Shown here piece by piece: positions 1 to 8,935 of a DNA stretch of 64,000 nt. The position numbers and the translations under genes are program-made. Each line of letters opens with the position of its first letter. Positions within the stretch are counted from its first letter, which is position 1. The DNA comes from Natronobeatus ordinarius (GTDB lineage Archaea > Halobacteriota > Halobacteria > Halobacteriales > Natrialbaceae), in the NCBI RefSeq assembly GCF_024362485.1, contig NZ_CP101456.1:806001-870000 (forward strand), given 5' to 3'. The notes under the pieces were generated by a model. It was not told the DNA's origin and did not search any database. It saw only the letters and a list, made by a program, of their open reading frames with translations.

Positions 1-1
1 C

Positions 2-172
2 GGTCCGGACGGCGAGGAAATCGACGCCACCAGGTTCGACATGTCGGGACAGGTGCGGAGACTGTGGGTGACCTTCGACGCAGAACGGGACGGCGAACAC
101 CGCGTCCTGGTTGATCCTCGGGACGACCGGGACGCGCGGCTCAGGGTGTCGGTTCGCGTCAAGGATAACTGA
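2..172 (+). CDS. C-terminal end of an unidentified protein (5' truncated by window edge)
   Basis: An open frame runs from base 2 to a TGA at 170-172 and gives 56 residues ending in VRVKDN. Its composition (many Asp, Glu and Arg) fits a haloarchaeal protein. The segment alternates hydrophobic and charged residues (RRLWVTFDAERDGEHRVLV) as in a beta-rich domain. No motif identifies a family and the start lies outside the window. About 250 bp separate it from the next gene. Confidence 0.5.
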   Translation, partial: GPDGEEIDATRFDMSGQVRRLWVTFDAERDGEHRVLVDPRDDRDARLRVSVRVKDN

Positions 173-421
173 GCGTCTTCTCGAGACCGGTACTCCGCAA
201 GCGAAACCTCCGAGTAACGCGGCTTCGATTCACGCCGAGACGAAACCGGACCGAGTCAGTGGAGTGTTACCGACCGTCGCGCTCACCCCGGGTCGGAGTC
301 GGGACGCTGGCACGGGCGACGGTGGACGTCGCGACGAGGCATCGATCGTTCCGCGGCCAGTGACGCCCGAGGCCAACCGGAACCCGGACGTTCATAGCCA
401 CCCCGGTACTATTTCGATTCG

Positions 422-1939
422 ATGGCAACAGACCAGGCATCGTCGGCGGAGTCCGACACCTACGAACGATTCGAACGGCGCGTCGAACGGATCAGGAACG
501 TCGGCAACGCCGCCGGCGTCCTCCGGTGGGATCAGGAGGTCGTGATGCCCGAGGAGGGGACGCCCGCCCGGGCGAAGCAGCTCTCGACGCTCTCGTCGCT
601 CAGCCACGAACTGCTGACTGCCGAGGAAACGGGCGAGTTGCTCGCAGAACTCGAGTCGGCCGACCTCGACGAGGAACGGGCGGCGGTCGTCCGCGAGATC
701 CGCCGGGAGTACGACCGGGCGACGAGCGTCCCCCAGGAACTCGTCGAGGAGCTCTCCGAAACGACCGCGAACGCCCACCCGGTGTGGAAGCAGGCCAGGG
801 AGGAAGACGACTTCGAGGCGTTCGCGCCGACGCTCGAAAAGCTGGTCGAACTCAAACGCGAGTACGCCGAGCACATCGACCCCGACGCGGACCCCTACGC
901 CGTGTTGTTCGCCGACTACGAGCCCTACCTCGACCTCGAGACGGCCGAGGCGGTACTCGAGCAACTACGCGACGAGCTCGTACCGCTGATCGACGCGATC
1001 GGAGACAGCGACGCCGACCTCGAGACCGACGCCTTCTCGGGGGAGTTCGATGCCGACACCCAAGAAGAAGTCTGTCGGGACGTCCTCGACGCACTCGGCT
1101 ACGACTGGGGTCGTGGGCGGCTCGACACCGCCCCGCACCCGTTCTCCACGGGGACGCAGTTCGACGCCCGCGTCACCACCCGGTTCGACGAGTCTGACCT
1201 GCTCGGGTCGATCACGTCGACGATCCACGAGTTCGGCCACGCCAACTACACCCTCGGCCTGCCCGACGAGGGCTACGGCACGCCGCTGGGCGAGGCTCGC
1301 GACCTGACCGTCCACGAGTCCCAGTCTCGGCTCTGGGAGAACCACGTCGGCCGTTCGGAGCCGTTCTGGGAGCGGTTCCTCCCGACGGTTCACGAGCGGT
1401 TCCCCGCGACCGAGGGCGTCACGCCGCGAGAGGCCTACGAGTCGGCCAACCAGGTGTACGACGACAACCTCATCCGCGTCGAGGCAGACGAACTCACCTA
1501 CCACCTCCACATCGTGATCCGCTTCGAGGTCGAGCGCGACCTGATCGCGGGCGACCTCGCGGTCGAGGACGTCCCCGAGGTCTGGAACGACAAGTACGAG
1601 GAGTACCTCGGGGTTCGGCCCGAGACCGACGCCGAGGGCTGCCTCCAGGACATCCACTGGTCTCACGGCTCCTTCGGTTACTTCCCGACGTACTCGCTTG
1701 GCTCCGTGCTGGCCGCCCAGCTGTACGCCGCCGCCGAGGACGAGCTTGGCGACCTCGAGGAACGCATCCGAGCCGGCGAGTTCGACGACGTAAACGGCTG
1801 GCTCCGCGAGCACGTCCACGCCCACGGCAAGCGCTACACGACGCCCGAGCTGGTCGAGGCGGCCACCGGCGAGGGCTACACCGCCGACTACTTCCTCGAG
1901 TACGTGACCGAGAAGTACGGCGACCTGTACGAGCTCTGA
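422..1939 (+). CDS. Carboxypeptidase Taq (M32 family) metallocarboxypeptidase
   Basis: A 505-residue cytoplasmic zinc carboxypeptidase that removes C-terminal residues from peptides; the length is typical of family M32. The zinc motif HEFGH lies at residues 269-273, and the downstream HESQSRLWENHVGRS block supplies the third metal ligand (Glu) in the usual M32 position. The rest is helix-rich and acidic. There is no signal peptide. The ATG at 422 is used; a weak TATA-like element (ttcata, near 390) sits about 29 nt upstream, consistent with a leaderless transcript. The next gene follows after 60 bp in the same direction. Family assignment is firm; the in vivo peptide substrates are unknown. 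Confidence 0.93.
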   Translation: MATDQASSAESDTYERFERRVERIRNVGNAAGVLRWDQEVVMPEEGTPARAKQLSTLSSLSHELLTAEETGELLAELESADLDEERAAVVREIRREYDRATSVPQELVEELSETTANAHPVWKQAREEDDFEAFAPTLEKLVELKREYAEHIDPDADPYAVLFADYEPYLDLETAEAVLEQLRDELVPLIDAIGDSDADLETDAFSGEFDADTQEEVCRDVLDALGYDWGRGRLDTAPHPFSTGTQFDARVTTRFDESDLLGSITSTIHEFGHANYTLGLPDEGYGTPLGEARDLTVHESQSRLWENHVGRSEPFWERFLPTVHERFPATEGVTPREAYESANQVYDDNLIRVEADELTYHLHIVIRFEVERDLIAGDLAVEDVPEVWNDKYEEYLGVRPETDAEGCLQDIHWSHGSFGYFPTYSLGSVLAAQLYAAAEDELGDLEERIRAGEFDDVNGWLREHVHAHGKRYTTPELVEAATGEGYTADYFLEYVTEKYGDLYEL

Positions 1940-1999
1940 AAACGGGGTTGGGTGTGCCGGGGGCAGACTCTCCTCTCGTCCCCTCCTGGTCACACCTCA

Positions 2000-2548
2000 A
2001 TGAGACTCACCATTCCGGGCCTCCCTGGCGTGTATTACGACACTGACGCCCGATCGACGGCGCTGACCGTCGCGTTCACCCTCGCAGGGCGACGCGCACC
2101 GAAGCCCCAGGGATACGGCCTCCAGCTGTTACCGTACGTCTGGTCGTTCGACGTCGACCTCCGAGAGGTGCCCGCCGACCACCCGTTCCAGTACCTCCAC
2201 CCCGAGGGTGCACGAAGCCTCGAGGAACTCTCCCGCGGCGACCTCGACGGCGAGGTGAGCCGAGAACTCGACCGTGCGCTGCGGTTCGCCTGGGCGGTCA
2301 ACGAGGAGACCGAGGGGGCGTTCGAACAGCTCCTCGGCGTCGAGCGACGCGAGGACGGCGTCGTCATCGAGATCGACGAGGGAGCGCTCGAGGAGGCGAC
2401 CGACGGCGACCTCGAGGATCTCGAGGCAGTCCACGAAGGCGGGCCCGAAACGGACGAGTTCCGGCCGGACGAACTCGGCGAGGACGGTGCGAAAGACGAC
2501 GCGGACACCGAAACGGACGAGTTCCGGCCGGACGAACTCGACGACTGA
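2000..2548 (+). CDS. Conserved haloarchaeal-type hypothetical protein with duplicated acidic C-terminal motif
   Basis: A 182-residue acidic protein, start placed at the ATG at 2000 (MRLTIPGLPGV); an in-frame ATG at 1952 would add 16 residues with poor composition. The N-terminal ~130 residues look globular, with beta-rich then helical segments. The C-terminus carries two copies of ETDEFRPDEL, encoded by two identical 32-bp stretches (2446-2477 and 2509-2540). I do not recognise a function. It sits between the M32 peptidase and the BtuF-like gene, both on the same strand. Confidence 0.75.
   Translation: MRLTIPGLPGVYYDTDARSTALTVAFTLAGRRAPKPQGYGLQLLPYVWSFDVDLREVPADHPFQYLHPEGARSLEELSRGDLDGEVSRELDRALRFAWAVNEETEGAFEQLLGVERREDGVVIEIDEGALEEATDGDLEDLEAVHEGGPETDEFRPDELGEDGAKDDADTETDEFRPDELDD
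2446..2540 (+). repeat. Two identical 32-bp direct repeats inside a CDS
   Basis: The 32 bp at 2446-2477 recur without change at 2509-2540, 63 bp (21 codons) apart and in frame. Both encode the decapeptide ETDEFRPDEL. The intervening segment is also acidic. Confidence 0.9.
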
Positions 2549-2600
2549 CGTCGGTCCTGCCTTCTGGTGCCCTTTTGGTGACCCAGCCCGTACGTTTCCC

Positions 2601-3521
2601 ATGCGAATCGTCACCACGCTCCCTTCCGCCACCGAGATCGTCTGCCGGCTCGGGATCGAGCCCGTCGGCGTCTCACACGAGTGTGATCACCCACCTGGTG
2701 TCGAGTCGATCCCTGCGGTCACGAGCTCGCGAATCGACGCCGACGCCTCGAGCGCTGAAATCGACCGGCAGGTGCTCGAGACGGCCGACGAGGGGGTCTA
2801 CGAGGTCGACGTCGAGACGCTCGAGGCGCTCGAGCCGGAGCTGATCGTCACCCAGGGGATGTGTGACGTCTGTGCGGTCGACGAGGCCGTGATCGAGCGC
2901 GCCGTCGAGGAGATCGACGCCGATCCCGAACTCGTCACGACGGACCCGCACACGGTCGGCGACGTGATGGGCGATATCGAGCGGATCGGCCGCGCGGCGG
3001 GTCGCGGGAGCCTGGCCCGGGAGGTCGTGACGAGTCTCCGATCGCGGATCGCCGCGGTTCGCGAGGAAACCGACGCCGTCGTCGACCGGCCGCGGGTCGC
3101 CATCTTCGACTGGACGAGTCCGGTCATGATCGCGGGCCACTGGGTGCCCGAACTCGTCCGGGCAGCCGGCGGCGAGTACGGGATGGCCGATCCGGCCGAC
3201 CGCTCGACGCCCCGGGAGTGGGACGAGGTTCGCGCGTACAACCCCGAGGTACTCGTCGCCGCCCCCTGTGGCTTCGGCCTCGAGCAGATCGCCGAGAACC
3301 TCGCGGACCTCACCGATCGCGAGGGGTGGGACGAACTCACCGCCGTCCGGAACGGACGAGTCTGGGCGATGGACGGGCACCACTACGTGAACCGACCCGG
3401 GCCACGGATCGTCGACACGCTCGAGCACCTCGCGCCGATCGTCCACCCCGACCGGTTCGACGCCCCACCCGAGGACGTCGCCGTTTCGCTGTCCGAACTG
3501 GCGCGCCGACTCGAGGCCTGA
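2601..3521 (+). CDS. Cobalamin/corrinoid-binding ABC substrate-binding-like protein (BtuF family)
   Basis: A 306-residue protein of the helical-backbone metal/cobalamin binding fold. It starts with the typical RIVTTLPSATEIVCRLG strand-helix and contains the conserved LIVTQGMCDVC segment and a C-terminal VWAMDGHHYVNRPGPR region. Unlike secreted BtuF proteins it has no signal peptide or lipobox at the ATG at 2601, so as read it should stay in the cytoplasm. No permease or ATPase gene is adjacent. The JAMM gene starts one base after its stop codon, so the two are very probably co-transcribed. Alternative role: a corrinoid-binding or salvage protein rather than a transporter component. Confidence 0.8.
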   Translation: MRIVTTLPSATEIVCRLGIEPVGVSHECDHPPGVESIPAVTSSRIDADASSAEIDRQVLETADEGVYEVDVETLEALEPELIVTQGMCDVCAVDEAVIERAVEEIDADPELVTTDPHTVGDVMGDIERIGRAAGRGSLAREVVTSLRSRIAAVREETDAVVDRPRVAIFDWTSPVMIAGHWVPELVRAAGGEYGMADPADRSTPREWDEVRAYNPEVLVAAPCGFGLEQIAENLADLTDREGWDELTAVRNGRVWAMDGHHYVNRPGPRIVDTLEHLAPIVHPDRFDAPPEDVAVSLSELARRLEA

Positions 3522-3522
3522 A

Positions 3523-3939
3523 ATGGCGATCGAACTCCCCGCCGCAACCTGCGACGCGATCGTCGCCGACGCCCGCGAGGGTGCCCCGGAAGAGATCTGT
3601 GGTGTCTTCGGCGGGACGTTCGACGACGAGCGCAGCCGCGTGCGGTCGCACTACCCAACGCGCAACGCCGCCGAACACCCGTTGAACCGGTACCGGATCG
3701 ACCCCGAGGAGCAACTCGCGGTCTTCGAACGACTCGAGGGCCGCGGCGAGGAGATCGTCGGCTTCTACCACTCCCACCCGCGCGGCCCGCCCGAGCCGAG
3801 CGAGACGGACGTCGAGGCCGCCGCCTGGCCCGACCGCTCGTACGTCATCGTCTCGCTCGAGCCTGCCCTCGAGGTCCGGTCCTGGCGCTGGCGCGAGGGT
3901 GAAGGGGCGTTCGAGCGGGAGGACGTCGTCCTCGACTGA
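3523..3939 (+). CDS. JAMM/MPN+ metalloprotease, desampylase-like
   Basis: A 138-residue single-domain protein. The JAMM signature is complete: an upstream acidic pair in PEEICG (residues 22-27) and HSHPRGPPEPSETD, giving His83, His85, Ser93 and Asp96 (HxHx7SxxD). Characterised haloarchaeal proteins of this size and motif (HvJAMM1) cleave SAMP ubiquitin-like proteins from isopeptide and linear conjugates; that function is inferred here by family. The gene starts one base after the BtuF-like stop (TGA-A-ATG), implying translational coupling. The next gene converges from the other strand 6 bp downstream. Confidence 0.9.
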   Translation: MAIELPAATCDAIVADAREGAPEEICGVFGGTFDDERSRVRSHYPTRNAAEHPLNRYRIDPEEQLAVFERLEGRGEEIVGFYHSHPRGPPEPSETDVEAAAWPDRSYVIVSLEPALEVRSWRWREGEGAFEREDVVLD

Positions 3940-3945
3940 GCGAGC

Positions 3946-5727
3946 TTACCCTTCGTGGATCGCGTCGCCGCTGTTGAGCCGCGAGGCGATGGTGAACGTC
4001 TGTTCAGCCTCCCGTCGCGTCGGGAAGTGGGCGGCCAGGTAGCGGGCCGTCGCGATGAGGGGCACCCGACGGCGTTCCTCGTCGGCGTCGGCCTCGGTCG
4101 CGAGGTCGAACTGCCGGAAGGCGGCCTCGAGGTTCTGGAGCGTGTGAAAGCCCGCGTCCTCGCGCAGCAGGCCGCGTCCGAGGGTGCGTTTCAGGTCGGC
4201 GGGCTCGCCACCGCAGTCGAAGAACTCGCCGACGAGCCGGCCGGCCTCGTTCACCGACCCCTCCTCGTCGAACGTCTCGAGCAGGTCCTCGCGAATCGCG
4301 TCGGACTCCCGGCCGGTGTCGTTGGCGCCGACCTCGGGAATCGGAGCCGGCGGCGTGTTGAGGAAGCGATCGAGGTAGACGCTCAGCGCGGCGTCGAAGA
4401 CCCCGCGGTAGAGTTCGACGGCGTCCGTCCGTCGACTCGACACGTGGACCGCGTTCGCGTACGTGAACGTGTGGTGGACGGTGTTCCAGTCGCCGAACTC
4501 GTTGGCCGTCCCGAACTGGGCGACGCGGGTGGCCGCGGCGCCCGCGACCTCGGCGGCCAGCTCTTCGGTCGTCGCCCCCTCCTGGACGGCGTCGGCCAGC
4601 TGACCGACGATGGCTTCGGGATCGTCCCCGAGCAGCGTCTCCCGGAAGTCCTCGGGGGCGGTCCAGGATTTCCCCTCGCCCTCGCTCGCCAGCCGCTCGA
4701 GGCCGCTCGTCTCGGTCACGTCGCCGCCGTAGACGTCCTCGAGCAGGGCGACGAGGTCGATCGGCTGTCGCCACGCGGAACGTTCGTCACTCCGGGCGGC
4801 AGTCACGAGTGGGTCGACGAGGCTCGCCAGCGAATCTCCCGCGAACTCCCAGCCGACGTGCTCGAGCGTCTCGAACGCCGTGTTCGCGAAGTCGAGCACG
4901 TGACCGTCGCTCAGGTAGGGGTGGTCGGTCGCGGCGGCGAAGACGAGTTCGGCGACCTGCGATTCCGTACAGCCTGCGGCGACGGCCGTCCGGAGACAGC
5001 GCTCGGCCCCGTCGGCGTCCCGGACCTCGATGCAATCGCGGAACCACCCTTTCAACCGCTCGAACTCGACCTCGCTCGTCGCGAACGACGGCTGGTCGAA
5101 GTTCGGCGGCTCGTCGGCACAGTCGCTCGCGACGTGGCGGACGCCCGTGTAGAGGGCTCGCTTTCGATCCTCCGACTCGAGGTCGTCCATCACGTTCGCC
5201 ATACAGCCGAGGATCGTCAGCCCGGAGCCCCAGCCAGGCGCTCGATATCGAGTACCGAACTCGAGGGCCGTCGCCGTCGGCTCCTCGTACCCCACGCCGG
5301 CGTCGAGCAGCCCGATCGTCGACTTCGCGACCACGAGCCGGAGGTTCTCCTCGAGGCCAGTCTCGAGCCGGCCGGCCCAGTGTTCGGCCGGCGACGTCTC
5401 CAGTGGCGGATCGGGGTCTACGTACACCGTCCCGTCGCGGATCTCGACGGGGTAGGTCTGCACGTCGTCCGCCCACGGGTCGAAGGTGTCACCACAGGAG
5501 AGTTCGAACCGGGCGTGGTGCCAGTGGCAGGTGAGAATGCCGTCGTCGACGCTGCCCTCCGAAAGCGGAAACCCCATGTGCGGACAGCGGTTGTCCACCG
5601 CCCGGACCTCCCCGTCGTGGTAGAAGAGCGCGATCGCCGTCCCGTTGCTCGTAATCAGCGTTCGACCCGCGGCTTTCAACTCCTCGAGGTCGACCGCTTC
5701 GACCAATCCATCGGACACCTGTGACAT
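3946..5727 (-). CDS. Rieske [2Fe-2S] protein fused to a long helical domain of unknown function
   Basis: A 593-residue protein with no signal peptide. Residues ~10-110 form a Rieske domain with both cluster motifs, CPH (Cys48, His50) and CHWH (Cys67, His70), ferredoxin-type as in aromatic oxygenases. Residues ~130-593 are helical and unrecognised. They appear internally duplicated: segments around CTESQVAELVFAAATDHPY and ATTEELAAEVAGAAATRVAQ are each followed by a His-rich helix (DGHVLDFANTAFETLEHVG; WNTVHHTFTYANAVHVSS). These histidines could bind a metal. Start is the ATG at 5727; the in-frame extension upstream has poor composition. Probably redox; substrate unknown. Confidence 0.82.
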   Translation of the reverse strand: MSQVSDGLVEAVDLEELKAAGRTLITSNGTAIALFYHDGEVRAVDNRCPHMGFPLSEGSVDDGILTCHWHHARFELSCGDTFDPWADDVQTYPVEIRDGTVYVDPDPPLETSPAEHWAGRLETGLEENLRLVVAKSTIGLLDAGVGYEEPTATALEFGTRYRAPGWGSGLTILGCMANVMDDLESEDRKRALYTGVRHVASDCADEPPNFDQPSFATSEVEFERLKGWFRDCIEVRDADGAERCLRTAVAAGCTESQVAELVFAAATDHPYLSDGHVLDFANTAFETLEHVGWEFAGDSLASLVDPLVTAARSDERSAWRQPIDLVALLEDVYGGDVTETSGLERLASEGEGKSWTAPEDFRETLLGDDPEAIVGQLADAVQEGATTEELAAEVAGAAATRVAQFGTANEFGDWNTVHHTFTYANAVHVSSRRTDAVELYRGVFDAALSVYLDRFLNTPPAPIPEVGANDTGRESDAIREDLLETFDEEGSVNEAGRLVGEFFDCGGEPADLKRTLGRGLLREDAGFHTLQNLEAAFRQFDLATEADADEERRRVPLIATARYLAAHFPTRREAEQTFTIASRLNSGDAIHEG

Positions 5728-5856
5728 GTATCGTCGTACCACGAGGGTCGACAAAACCGTTCCCTGAAACGAGTTTCTATCTGATCGTGGAGGGGTCGGT
5801 GGTGCGGGGAGTCGGTGAACCGGACACTTTTGTCGGTGCGACGACCACTGCCTGGC

Positions 5857-6183
5857 ATGGATCCCGAGGCGGCCGTGCGAACGTACTACGACGCACTCGA
5901 CGCCGGCGCGTACGACGACCTCGAGGCGGCCCTCGCTCCCGAGTTCGTCCAGTATCGACCCGACCGGGCGCTCGTCGGCCGCGAGGCGTTCGTCCGGTTC
6001 ATGCGTGAGGACCGGCCGAACCGGGAGACGAAACACGACGTTCGTGACGTCCTCGTCGACGGGGAGCGAGCCGTTGCCCGTGGTGTCTTACTCGACTCGG
6101 GCGGCGGCGAGCTGTTCGCGTTCGCCGACGTCTTCGACCTCGAGGATGGGCGGCTCGCCCGACTCGAGACGTACACCCGCTGA
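5857..6183 (+). CDS. NTF2-like/SnoaL-like protein
   Basis: A 108-residue protein with the NTF2-like pattern: an N-terminal helix pair (AVRTYYDALDAGAYDDLEAA), the LAPEFVQYRPDR turn, then strands ending in VFDLEDGRLARLETY. Such small alpha+beta-barrel proteins act as enzymes (isomerases, hydrolases) or ligand-binding scaffolds; nothing here picks one. The ATG at 5857 follows a TTTTGT stretch about 25 nt upstream that may serve as TATA. It is transcribed divergently from the Rieske fusion gene, with 129 bp between starts. Confidence 0.8.
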   Translation: MDPEAAVRTYYDALDAGAYDDLEAALAPEFVQYRPDRALVGREAFVRFMREDRPNRETKHDVRDVLVDGERAVARGVLLDSGGGELFAFADVFDLEDGRLARLETYTR

Positions 6184-6334
6184 GTGTCGGCGTCTTTTCA
6201 CTGCACGCCCGTTGAGCGTCGGTTTCCCTCGAGTGGCAGCTGGTGACCACCGTGCAGCAGCTGCGTGGCCGTCACCAGATGCGTTCGTACTCCTCGCCCT
6301 CGTCTCGTTCATCGATGGATGGTGAGATGAACCC

Positions 6335-7864
6335 ATGACAACCGACCGAAACGGAGGCGACACCGCGGACGAGACTCGTGACGGCGTCTCGGAGCGACGG
6401 CGACCGGACGGCGGAGCGGTGCATGCGGGGGAGAGTGGAGAGAGACATCCAGGGGAAGACGGACTCGAGGCAGTCCCGGACGAGGCACTCGAGACGTTCA
6501 CCGACGCGTTTCGTGGCGCGGTGATCCTCCCGGGTGACGAGCGCTACGACGATGCGCGAGCGGTCTGGAACGGGATGATCGATAGATATCCGGCGATGAT
6601 CGCCCGGTGTACCGGCGTCGCCGACGTCCGAACGGCGGTGGCGTTCGCCCGCGAGCGGGACCTGCTGGTGGCGGTCCGCGGCGGCGGCCACAACGTCGCC
6701 GGACACGCGACGTGCAACGGCGGCATCGTCGTCGACCTGTCCGAGTTGAACTGGGTCGACGTCGATCCCGAGGCCCGCATCGCCCGCGTCGGTGGCGGCG
6801 CGACCTGGGGTGACGTCGACCACGAGACCCAGGCGTTCGACCTGGCGACGCCGGCCGGCGTGGTGTCCACGACCGGCGTGGCGGGCCTGACCCTCGGCGG
6901 TGGCTACGGCTACCTCCGGCGCGAACACGGCCTGACTTGCGATAACCTCCGCTCGGTCGACGTCGTCACGGCCGACGGACGATACCTGACCGCCAGCGAG
7001 ACGGAACACGAGGAGCTGTTCTGGGCGCTTCGCGGCGGCGGCGGAAACTTCGGAATCGTGACGGCGTTCGAGTACGAGCTCCACCCGGTCGGGCCGGAGG
7101 TGGCGACGGTCGAGACGTGGCATTCGATCGACGACGCGAAAGCGGTCGCCCGGGGCTGGCGCGACTTCGTGATGACGGCGCCGACCGAGGTCAGCGCCGA
7201 ACTGGTTTTCTGGAGCGTTCCCGACGTCCCGGACTTCCCGGAGGAGCTCCGGAAACAGCCGGTCGCCATCGTCGCCGCCGTCCACAGCGGCGACGTCGAC
7301 GCGGGCGAGCGGGCACTCGAGCCCCTCCGGGAGCTCGGAACGCCGATTTTCGACCTGAGCGGGCCGACCCGGTACGTCGAGCTCCAGCAGGACTTCGACC
7401 CGTTCTTCCCGGCGGGGGAGCTTCGCTACTACGTGACGTCGATCTTCCTCGAGGGGCTCACCGACGAGGCGATCGACGCCGTCGTCGCCCGCGCGAAGTC
7501 TCGCCCGCACTACCGCGTCCTCGTCGACGTCTGGCACCTCGGCGGGGCGATCGCCGACGTCTCCGACGAGGCGACGGCGTACAGCGGCCGGGAGCACCCG
7601 TTCCTGCTGGCGATCGACGCCACGTGGGAGGAGCCGGCCGACGACGACCGCGTCGTCGAGTGGTCCCGGTCGTTCCGGGAGGAGCTGCGCGACTTCTCGC
7701 CCGGCGGTCGCTACCTGAACTTCCCGGGCTTCGGTGAGGAAGCCGAGGACCCGCTTCGAACGACCCATAGCGCGGAGACCTACGAGCGGCTGGTCGACGT
7801 CAAGACCGAGTACGACCCCGAGAACCTGTTTCGGCTCAACCAGAACGTCGAGCCGCGCGAGTGA
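6335..7864 (+). CDS. FAD-linked oxidoreductase, berberine-bridge/GlcD type
   Basis: A 509-residue flavoprotein. Residues ~85-255 are the FAD-binding PCMH domain, with RGGGHN (His119, the usual covalent FAD-attachment residue), GGATWGDVD, TGVAGLTLGGGYG and LRGGGGNFGIVT. The C-terminal berberine/BBE signature RLNQN lies five residues before the end. The first ~45 residues are charged and likely disordered. The family oxidises sugars, alcohols or alkaloid-like compounds with O2 or another acceptor; the substrate is unknown. A GGTGAG Shine-Dalgarno-like stretch (6321-6326) precedes the ATG at 6335. Confidence 0.9.
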   Translation: MTTDRNGGDTADETRDGVSERRRPDGGAVHAGESGERHPGEDGLEAVPDEALETFTDAFRGAVILPGDERYDDARAVWNGMIDRYPAMIARCTGVADVRTAVAFARERDLLVAVRGGGHNVAGHATCNGGIVVDLSELNWVDVDPEARIARVGGGATWGDVDHETQAFDLATPAGVVSTTGVAGLTLGGGYGYLRREHGLTCDNLRSVDVVTADGRYLTASETEHEELFWALRGGGGNFGIVTAFEYELHPVGPEVATVETWHSIDDAKAVARGWRDFVMTAPTEVSAELVFWSVPDVPDFPEELRKQPVAIVAAVHSGDVDAGERALEPLRELGTPIFDLSGPTRYVELQQDFDPFFPAGELRYYVTSIFLEGLTDEAIDAVVARAKSRPHYRVLVDVWHLGGAIADVSDEATAYSGREHPFLLAIDATWEEPADDDRVVEWSRSFREELRDFSPGGRYLNFPGFGEEAEDPLRTTHSAETYERLVDVKTEYDPENLFRLNQNVEPRE

Positions 7865-7905
7865 GCTTCCCTGGATTCTCTCCAGGGCGGGCCGCGCTCT
7901 CGGAT

Positions 7906-8787
7906 TCACGTCCTGGGCCTCGAGGCCTCGAGGCGGCTGGCCAGTAGCCCTCGGCCGACGACGGCGACCACGACGAGTGCGAGCACCACGGTGATCGCGG
8001 CGTTCGAAACGTAGACCGGGACGAGCGCCCCGAAGTCGGTCACGTCGTCGACGAGCACCTGGTCGACGTCGAGCGGGACGAGCGCCCCGCCGAGGGCGTT
8101 GTTGGCCCCGTGCATGACCATCACGAGTAAGATGCTGCCGCCGGTGCCGTTGTAGACCCACGCGAGGAGGATCGAGAAGGCGGTGATGCCGACAAAGTAC
8201 GCCACCTGTGAGGCGAGCGGCCAGGTGGAGTGGAGTGCGAGCGGGTCGACGAACAGCGGGAGGTGCCAGGCGCCCCAGATAACGCCGACGACGAGCGCCG
8301 CGACGACCGGACTGTAGTGCTGCTGGAGTTCGGGTTGTGCGAAGCCTCGCCATCCAATTTCTTCCTGGCCGCCGCCGACGAACGTTCCCAGAACGATCCC
8401 GAACACGAGCACCAGGAGTTCCGGCGAGAAGGCGCCGAAGTCGATCGGCGCACCGACGAGCGAGGCGACGCCTGCGGAACCGAGCGCGATGACGGCGGGA
8501 ATCCCGACCGCCGCGGCGTACCACGTCGGGTGGACGCGCCACCTGACGATCCCTCGAGCCCACTCCCGAAGCCTGCGGTCGCTGACGGAGACGACGACGA
8601 CGGCCGCGATGGCCGGACCGGTCGTGCTCAGGAAGCCACTCAGGAGCCACCGGGTCCAGGACATCTCCATCTCGAGCAGGATCACCAGTCCGTTGAGACT
8701 CCAGGAGATGGCGAACGTCAACAGCAGGAAGGCGCCGAGTTCGTGGGCCCGGATCCAGTTCGTGACCGGGTTTCGACGTGGGGACAT
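7906..8787 (-). CDS. CPBP (CAAX protease/bacteriocin-processing) family intramembrane metalloprotease
   Basis: A 293-residue multi-pass membrane protein. The three signature motifs are present: EEIGWRGF (EExxxR), WGAWHLPLF (FxxxH region) and MVMHGANNALGG (HxxxN). Hydrophobic helices flank each motif. The ATG at 8787 (MSPRRNPV) is preferred over one at 8829: a TATA-like CTTATG on the minus strand (8811-8816) lies 27 nt upstream of 8787, as for a leaderless transcript. Members cleave prenylated proteins or process peptides, or act as scaffolds; the substrate is unknown. Confidence 0.88.
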   Translation of the reverse strand: MSPRRNPVTNWIRAHELGAFLLLTFAISWSLNGLVILLEMEMSWTRWLLSGFLSTTGPAIAAVVVVSVSDRRLREWARGIVRWRVHPTWYAAAVGIPAVIALGSAGVASLVGAPIDFGAFSPELLVLVFGIVLGTFVGGGQEEIGWRGFAQPELQQHYSPVVAALVVGVIWGAWHLPLFVDPLALHSTWPLASQVAYFVGITAFSILLAWVYNGTGGSILLVMVMHGANNALGGALVPLDVDQVLVDDVTDFGALVPVYVSNAAITVVLALVVVAVVGRGLLASRLEASRPRT

Positions 8788-8810
8788 AGACGGTATAGCC
8801 GACGGTCCGT

Positions 8811-8816
8811 CATAAG
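8811..8816 (-). promoter_or_regulatory. TATA-like box of the CPBP protease gene
   Basis: CTTATG read on the minus strand, centred 27 nt upstream of the ATG at 8787. It favours that start over the one at 8829, which would lie upstream of the box. Confidence 0.45.
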
Positions 8817-8935
8817 CATTATCATACATCTGTCATTTTGACAGGGCTGCAACTCAAATCTGGTTGAGTATCACCTCGATAGCCGCCGAGGGGCACACAG
8901 CCGAGTGACCGACGAACCACAGCGAGGGATCGGCC

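Noticed and set aside
173-421. Plus-strand ORF 111-545
   Set aside because: It crosses the end of the truncated upstream gene and the start of the M32 peptidase in another frame, with no domain.
5728-6036. N-terminal extension of the Rieske fusion ORF up to 6036
   Set aside because: It would overlap the NTF2-like gene on the other strand, and its composition is not protein-like; the ATG at 5727 directly precedes a normal sequence.
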